This document shows, piece after piece, positions 58,502 through 64,000 of a stretch of DNA of 64,000 nucleotides (its first letter is position 1; each line of letters begins with the position of its first letter). A program made the position numbers and the translations under genes. A model generated the notes under the pieces. The model had not been told where the DNA came from and ran no database searches. It saw only the letters and a program-made list of their open reading frames with translations. Source of the stretch: Pseudomonas denitrificans (nom. rej.) (GTDB lineage: Bacteria; Pseudomonadota; Gammaproteobacteria; Pseudomonadales; Pseudomonadaceae); the NCBI RefSeq assembly GCF_008807415.1, contig NZ_CP043626.1:1674001-1738000 (forward strand). Reading direction: 5' to 3'.

Positions 58502-60626
58502 TCAGGCGCGGAACTGCTCCACCAGTCCCTGCTGCCGGCTGGCCAGGTCGTTCAGTGAGCGACTGGCGCTGGCGGCCTGCTGCGCGTGATCGGAAATGGT
58601 CTGGGTGACGTCCCGGATGCCGGCGATGTTGCGGTTGATCTCCTCGGCAACGCTGCTCTGTTCCTCCGCCGCGCTGGCGATCTGCAGGTTCATTTCGCTG
58701 ATCAGGTTCACCGCTGCGCCGATCCGGCGCAGCGCGTCGATGGCCTGGCGCGCCTGATCGACGTTGCCCTGCGCCTGGGCAAAGCTGCCCTGCATGGCGC
58801 TGGTCACTGACTGGCCGCGCGCCTGCAGGTTCTCGATCACTTCGCGAATCTCTTCCACCGATTCCTGGGTGCGCCGGGCCAGCCCGCGTACTTCGTCCGC
58901 GACCACGGCAAAACCGCGCCCGGCGTCGCCCGCGCGCGCCGCTTCGATGGCGGCGTTGAGGGCGAGCAGGTTGGTCTGCGCGGCGATGCCGCAGATGACT
59001 TCGAGGATCGAGCCGATCTGCTCGTTGCTCGCCGCCAGCTGCTGCAACTCGGCCATCGCCTGGTTCATCCCCGCGGCCAGCAGGTCGATACCGCTGTTGG
59101 TGGCGTCCAGGGTGCGGAAGCCATCGTCGCAGGCCTGCTCCGCGGTGCGCGCGGCTTCGGCAGCGCGGGCGGCGCTGCGGGCGGAATCCTGGGCGGTGGC
59201 GGACATCTCCTGGAGCGCCGTGGCGACCATGTCGATCTCGCGGAACTGTTGCTGCATGCCGTCGCTGGTCTGCCGGGCGATCTGCGCCGAGCGGTCGGCG
59301 GTGGAGTGCGCCTCGCGGGTCGCTGACTGCACGGCGGCTATGCTCGGCTGCAACTTGTCGAGGAAGCGGTTGAAGGCGGTGGCCAGCCGGCCCAGTTCGT
59401 CGTGGCGCGGGTAATCGAGGCGGCGGGTGAGGTCGCCTTCGCCGTCGGCGATATCTTCCAGCATCCGCGCCAGGCGCAGGATCGGCCGGCTGATGCCGAG
59501 CGCGGTGAGCGCCACCAGCAGCATGCCGAGCATGCCCGGCGGCGATGCCTACGCCGGTTTCCAGCGCGGTGCTTTTCCAGCGCAGGTCATCCAGCGTGCC
59601 CTTGAGGCGTTCCGCCGGGGCGAGCATCACCGCGCGCGGCACGCTGAGCAGGATGCCCCAGGGCGCGGCGTCCGGCACCGGCGCGAGGCTGTCCAGCACG
59701 CTGATGGAGGCACCGTCATCAAAGGACTGCGAGCGCCCGGCGACAATCTCGGCGAGCACGGTTTTGTCTGCGAACTTCTGCCCCAGCTTCGAGGCGTCGC
59801 CGCTGTCGCCTGCGATCAGGCCGTTGGGGCTGAGGATGCGGATGCGGCCCTGGCCGTCGAACAGGCTGCGGCTGCCTTCCGCGCTGCTTTGCTGCAGCGC
59901 CGCCAGGTCGATGTCGAAGCCCACGGCAGCGATGGCTTTGCCGTTCTCCAGCAGCGGCAGGGTGACGCTGGTGACCAGCCGGCGCTGGCCGGAGGCGTCG
60001 TCGAAATACGGGTCGAGCACGCAGGGGCGGGCGTGCCCGGTGGAGCAGGTGAAGAAGGCGTTGTAGGGCTGGCCGCTGGGGCCGGGCGTGGTATCGCCAA
60101 GAACCTGCTCGGTGCCGATCACCCGCTGGGTTTGCCCGCCGTTCTGCAGCAGGTAGAGGGCGAAGCGGCCGGTCTCGTTGCTGCCCAGGTCTTCGCGGGC
60201 GGCGAACTGGCTGTCGGCGGCGTCCAGCGCATCGGGCTGGAACACCAGGAACAGGCCGAGCAGCTCCGGGTGTGCGCCGAGGGTATCGGCCATCGAATGA
60301 TTGAGGGCGGTGCGCAGCGCGGCGGGGTCGAGGCCGCCCTGGTGCTGTTGCGCGCGCAGGCTCTGCACGGTGCGCAGCAAGCCTTCACCGAGCAGCAGGT
60401 TGTTCTGCAGGCGCTCGCGGATCAGCAGGGCTTGCACCTGGCCCTGGGTTTCCAGGTTGTGCCGCGCGGCAACGGCGAACAGTTCTCCGCTGTCGTGCTG
60501 GATGATGCGGCTGTCCTGCCGCGCCTGGTACAGCGAAAGACCGATCAGGACGCTGGCGACGAGGATCAGGCAGAGGCCCGCCAGCCAGGTGATACGGCCC
60601 TGGATGGACGTCAGGAGGCTGGGCAT
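58502..60626 (-). pseudogene. Methyl-accepting chemotaxis protein (dCache-HAMP-MA), frameshifted
   Basis: The N-terminal part begins MPSLLTSIQGRITWLAGLCL (first helix) and carries a dCache-like ligand domain to about residue 360. HAMP ([20 protein letters not shown]) and the signalling domain (hairpin tip [24 protein letters not shown]) are in another frame. The change lies at the CCC at 59535-59537, where one base too many shifts the frame in the second membrane helix. Removing it would give a chemoreceptor of about 707 residues. The start has a strong AAGGAAAG. Both halves are otherwise well preserved, so error or recent mutation is likely. The ligand is unknown. Confidence 0.83.
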
Positions 60627-60658
60627 GGCGGGCTTTCCTTATGCTTCGAATCCCTGGA

Positions 60659-61996
60659 TCAGAACGTGGTGGAGAACAGCAACTGGCTGTAGAGGTTGCT
60701 GTTGTCGTTGCCGATCTGGGTGCCGCCTTCGGCTGCGCTCTTCTTCGGCTGGTACAGGCCCACCAGCGGGATGATCACCAGGTGCTCGTTGATCGCCCAC
60801 TCGGCGTAGAGGTCCAGTTCGCGACCGTCGGTGTTGCCCAGGTCGGTGTCCAGGGTGTGGAAATCGAAGTACTGCGCGCCGATGGAGAGATTCTCCAGCG
60901 GGGTGACCCTGGCGCCGACGTTGTGTACGCGCGTGTTGTTGTTGAACGGGCCGGAGTAGTTGCCCGCCACCTCGCCCTGGAACCAGGTGCCGAAGCCACG
61001 GCTGAAGCCGTAGAAGAGGGTGTCGTAGCCTTCGGAGAAGCGGCTGAAGCGGTAGCTGACATAGGGCTTCCAGGTGACATCGGAGAAGGTCCAGCCGGCC
61101 TCCAGGTACCAGGCGTTCGCAGTGTCGTCGGTGTACTGGGCGTCGCGCTTGTCCTGCCAGGCGTATTCACCGGAGAGGAACAGGTTCTCCACGCCGGCAT
61201 TGCCGGTGCCGCGCAGGCTGTAGGTCTTCATGTCCTTGCGGTCGAGCTGGATGGGCGAGGCGTAGCGCTCGTCCACGTCGGTGACGTCGATGTAGGTCAG
61301 GCCGAAGGTGGCTTCCGGGGCGACGTGTTCGAGGGTGGCGACATACAGCTCGGAGTTGGCCTGGGCGCGGTTGTCCGACTTCAGGCGCATCAGGTCGCCG
61401 CGCCAGCCTTCCTTGCCGCCTATGCGCAGCACGGCGGTTTCGTCGAAGTCGCGGCGCGCCGCCAGGTAGTAGCCGCCGCCACGGTTGTATTCGCCGTCGG
61501 CCAGGCCCTTGCCCATGTTCAGGGCGTCGCCGTCGATCAGGAAGCCATCGCCGACCACGATGTTCTGGCGACCGAAGGAGAGGTCGATGCCATCCTCGCC
61601 CAGCACCGGGAACAGCCCGGCCGAGCGCCAGCCGGCGTAGGCGTCCTCGATCTTGGTGGTGCGCTCGGAGCCATCGCTGAAGCCGGCGGCGTCGCCGTCG
61701 CCCCAGGTGCCGGAGCTGAGCAGGTTGAAGGCGCCGTAGGCGGTGCCCGCGCGCCCCAGCTTCTGGTCGCCGCTCAGGCCGTACTTGATGAAGCCTTCCT
61801 GCCAGGACGACGAGCCCTCGTCCAGGGTGCCGGTCATGTTGTAGCGCTCCTGGCTGTGGAACAGCCCGAAGGTCGCCGAGAGGTCGGCGTTCAGGTGCGT
61901 GTCGTCGGTCGCGTACAGCTCGTAGGCGCTGGCGGAACTGGCCCCGGCGATGAGCAGGGCGAGCAGGGTGGGGCGCAGCACGGCGGCGTGGGTCAT
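60659..61996 (-). CDS. Outer-membrane beta-barrel protein (alginate-export/porin-like)
   Basis: A protein of 445 residues. A signal peptide ends near SSASA (residue about 24). Alternating amphipathic strands run to the C-terminal LLFSTTF, whose final Phe is the barrel-assembly signature. No plug or TonB box is visible. It probably forms an outer-membrane channel. It lies 32 bp upstream of the chemoreceptor on the same strand, and the AraC gene follows further up, so uptake, sensing and regulation of one compound may be joined here. The substrate cannot be told. Confidence 0.75.
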   Translation of the reverse strand: MTHAAVLRPTLLALLIAGASSASAYELYATDDTHLNADLSATFGLFHSQERYNMTGTLDEGSSSWQEGFIKYGLSGDQKLGRAGTAYGAFNLLSSGTWGDGDAAGFSDGSERTTKIEDAYAGWRSAGLFPVLGEDGIDLSFGRQNIVVGDGFLIDGDALNMGKGLADGEYNRGGGYYLAARRDFDETAVLRIGGKEGWRGDLMRLKSDNRAQANSELYVATLEHVAPEATFGLTYIDVTDVDERYASPIQLDRKDMKTYSLRGTGNAGVENLFLSGEYAWQDKRDAQYTDDTANAWYLEAGWTFSDVTWKPYVSYRFSRFSEGYDTLFYGFSRGFGTWFQGEVAGNYSGPFNNNTRVHNVGARVTPLENLSIGAQYFDFHTLDTDLGNTDGRELDLYAEWAINEHLVIIPLVGLYQPKKSAAEGGTQIGNDNSNLYSQLLFSTTF

Positions 61997-62191
61997 GGTG
62001 AAGGCATCCGTTTCGTTATTGTCGATTGAGGGGATGTGACTTCTGCCGATGCTAAGTAAGGGCTGGCCCTGTGCCGTTGCTCCTGTCTGCCAAGTGATTG
62101 GGTGTGGTTGCCAGATCGCCCAAGGCTTCTATTTCCGGGAAAAGTGGGCTCGCTGCGCCGAAAAGGTGCAGATAGTCGGAATTCCTGCCGA

Positions 62192-63139
62192 TCAGCGCGA
62201 ACGCGAGATCAGTGACGGTTGCTCCGCATACAGGCGTTTGTACAACGCCGAGAAGTGACTGGAACTGGCGAACCCCAGGTCCAGTGCCAGGTGGGTGATG
62301 CTCTGCTGCGGCTCCTGCTTGAGCCGGCGGCGCGCCTCGGCCAGGCGCAGGCTGAGGAAGAACTGCTGCGGTGTGCTCTGGCAGATCTGCCGGAAGCAGT
62401 ACTGCAAGGTGCGCTGGCTGGTGTTCAGGCGCTGGCTCAGTTCCAGCAGCGACAGCGGCTCGGAGAGGTCGGCCTGCATGCGCTCGATGGCTGCCAGCAC
62501 CAGGCGGCGATGTTGCTGCAATGAGCGCGGCGCGCCTTCGCGGTCGTTGCCGGGGAGGATTTCTTCCAGTGCCTGCAGTACGTGGCTGAGCACCAGGGCG
62601 ACTGCATGCCCGGCCTGCTGCGGATCGTCCACCCGCCACGGCTCGCCTTCGAAGCCGGCGAGGGCGTCGCACAGGCTGCGGCGCAGGCCGCCGGCGCCAG
62701 TAGGCGAAAGCTCCAGGCGTCGTTGCTGCAGCGCGCGTTCGAACAGCTCGCGCTCATCTGCGCCGAGCAGACGTTCCAGCTGTGGCTGGCTGAAGGTCAG
62801 GCCGAGCATGTGGATTTCCCCGGCGGCGCAGATTTCCAGCTCGCGGCCGCCTTCGAGCACCAGCAGGGTGTCGTCGTGCAGGGCCTGGCCGTTGAAGCGC
62901 GAATCGGCACTGGCGCGCAGCGGGATGCCGATCACCAGGTGGCCGGCGGGCGGCGCCATGTTCTCGTGCAGGTGCAGGTTGGAGTGTTCGTAGATCAGCG
63001 AGGCGCCGGGCAACTGCACATGCAGCAGCTCCGCCTGCAGGCGGCCGTGGCCGAGCTGGGTGTAGTCCTGGCTCCAGCCGGCGAGGGCGCAGGCCAGTTC
63101 ATCGGAGTCGGTTGCCTGGTGGCGGGCGATGCCGGTCAT
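62192..63139 (-). CDS. AraC-family transcriptional regulator
   Basis: A protein of 315 residues. The N-terminal about 200 residues are an AraC-binding/arabinose-like sensor region without recognised family. The C-terminal double HTH reads LSLLELSQRLNTSQRTLQYC ... FRQICQSTPQQF ... ITHLALDLGFASSSHFSALYKRLY. Same strand as the barrel and chemoreceptor genes with a 195-bp gap; it may control them. In that gap I see no gene. Confidence 0.85.
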   Translation of the reverse strand: MTGIARHQATDSDELACALAGWSQDYTQLGHGRLQAELLHVQLPGASLIYEHSNLHLHENMAPPAGHLVIGIPLRASADSRFNGQALHDDTLLVLEGGRELEICAAGEIHMLGLTFSQPQLERLLGADERELFERALQQRRLELSPTGAGGLRRSLCDALAGFEGEPWRVDDPQQAGHAVALVLSHVLQALEEILPGNDREGAPRSLQQHRRLVLAAIERMQADLSEPLSLLELSQRLNTSQRTLQYCFRQICQSTPQQFFLSLRLAEARRRLKQEPQQSITHLALDLGFASSSHFSALYKRLYAEQPSLISRSR

Positions 63140-63231
63140 TGCGGGTCACCTCGGTTGTGCGCCGAGTATCGGTCAGTGCTGGCGCGCAGGCTTGTGCCTG
63201 CGCGCCAGGGTGTTGCGGCGCTCTGCCAGTT

Positions 63232-64000
63232 TCAGCGGCCGGCGAGGTAGGCGGCGGCCAGTGTACAGGCGCGCTCGATCAGCATGGGCGCCAGTTCCCG
63301 GGCGGTTTCGCTGTTGCGTCGGGTATGCACCCAGCCCAGGTAGGTGGTTCCGCGCAGGGCGAGGAACAGCGGCAGCGCGGCGCGGTCGTCTTCGGACAGT
63401 GGCTTGACCGAGTCGTAGCCGGCCAGCAGCGCCGCCTGGATCTGCGCCAGGCGCGGGTCGTCCAGGCAGAAGTACAGCGCGGTGGCCAGCTCGAACATGT
63501 GCCAGCCGAAGCCGGCATCGTCGAAGTCGATCAGCTGCAGTTCGCCGCCTTCGAGCAGCAGGTTCTCCGGCACCAGGTCCGCGTGGATCATGCCGAAGTT
63601 GCCCAGGCTGCGGCCGTAGCGGCGCAGGTCCAGGCGGGCTTCCTGGCGTGCCCGCTGGAGCAGTTCGCGCTGCTCGGTGCTGAGCAGGTCCAGCTCCCAG
63701 AAACGCCCCCAGAACGGGTTGGCGCCCACCAGGCCTTCTTCATCCCAGGCATGCCGGGTGAACTCGTTGGGCTGACGCCACTGCGCCGAATTCAGGTGGA
63801 TGCGCGCGGCCACCGCGCCGGCCTGGTGGAACAGCGCCTCGATATCGCCATCTGCGCTCAGGCCCTGCTCGGCGGAGCCCAGGGTGCTGCCGGACAGCCA
63901 GCCGAGCATGTCGACGAAGCGCGATTCTTCCAGCGCGGTGCTGCGCACCTCGGCCAGGTGCTCGCCGCTGCGGGTGCGGATGATGCTGGGTACGCCGATA
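63232..64000 (-). CDS. Phosphotransferase (APH/choline-kinase-like), 5' end outside
   Basis: The frame is open to the window edge, so the N-terminus lies beyond 64000. The visible 256 residues carry the kinase core: catalytic HADLVPENLLLEGG (Brenner-like motif with Asp and Asn) and the metal-binding LIDFDDAG. This is the APH-fold that phosphorylates small molecules such as aminoglycosides, choline, homoserine or hydroxylysine. The substrate is not evident; the neighbouring AraC gene is co-oriented but separated by 92 bp. Confidence 0.82.
   Translation of the reverse strand, partial: IGVPSIIRTRSGEHLAEVRSTALEESRFVDMLGWLSGSTLGSAEQGLSADGDIEALFHQAGAVAARIHLNSAQWRQPNEFTRHAWDEEGLVGANPFWGRFWELDLLSTEQRELLQRARQEARLDLRRYGRSLGNFGMIHADLVPENLLLEGGELQLIDFDDAGFGWHMFELATALYFCLDDPRLAQIQAALLAGYDSVKPLSEDDRAALPLFLALRGTTYLGWVHTRRNSETARELAPMLIERACTLAAAYLAGR

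Overview
The window looks like chromosomal DNA of a high-GC Pseudomonas, probably of the P. aeruginosa / P. nitroreducens / P. citronellolis lineage. This is inferred from the erc genes beside a pqq operon, a bkd operon ending in lpdV, a DUF2790 secreted protein, and the many short 'tcgcgggcatggcccgctcctac'-type intergenic repeats. I saw no rRNA, tRNA, CRISPR array, prophage or insertion sequence.

Layout. (1) 1-3.1 kb: end of a cytosine permease, a PucR-type regulator and cytosine deaminase (pyrimidine salvage). (2) 3.3-26 kb: a periplasmic PQQ-dependent alcohol oxidation island. It holds cytochrome c550 (pedF), a frameshifted substrate-binding protein (pedG), a SoxYZ-like carrier, a metallo-hydrolase, a PQQ alcohol dehydrogenase with the lanthanide-ligand Asp (pedH), an aldehyde dehydrogenase (pedI), a second PQQ dehydrogenase fused to cytochrome c followed by an aldA-type aldehyde dehydrogenase, a sigma-54 activator, pqqABCDE-pqqH, ercA and the hybrid kinase ercS. 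A shared TACCAA-containing motif lies 115-127 bp before the start codons of pedF, pedH, pedI and pqqA. The quinohemoprotein/aldA operon instead has a consensus -24/-12 sigma-54 promoter. (3) 25.9-36.8 kb: a dense block of histidine kinases. A frameshifted hybrid kinase is divergent from a five-gene run: CHASE3-GAF hybrid kinase with three receivers, CheR, CheB, receiver-kinase, and PAS-PAS hybrid kinase. (4) 36.9-46 kb: small conserved proteins, a diguanylate cyclase, a sodium:solute symporter, DedA, Dyp peroxidase, a cupin and an MFS carrier. (5) 46-51 kb: quinate/shikimate catabolism (quiC, a TetR regulator, shikimate dehydrogenase-like gene, aroQ). (6) 51-57 kb: branched-chain keto acid dehydrogenase operon bkdA1-bkdA2-bkdB-lpdV with divergent bkdR. 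(7) 57-64 kb: a GlxA-type regulator, DUF2790 protein, a frameshifted chemoreceptor, an outer-membrane barrel protein, an AraC regulator and a partial phosphotransferase.

How it fits together. Alcohols are oxidised in the periplasm by PedH or the quinohemoprotein. Electrons pass to cytochrome c550 or to the fused heme, and the aldehydes go to PedI/AldA. The cofactor is made by the adjacent pqq operon, and ErcA/ErcS are known members of the ethanol-oxidation regulatory cascade in P. aeruginosa. The quinate cluster converts hydroaromatics to protocatechuate.

Caution. Four single-base frameshifts break three otherwise intact genes, mostly at G/C runs. Sequencing or assembly error is a real alternative to true pseudogenes.
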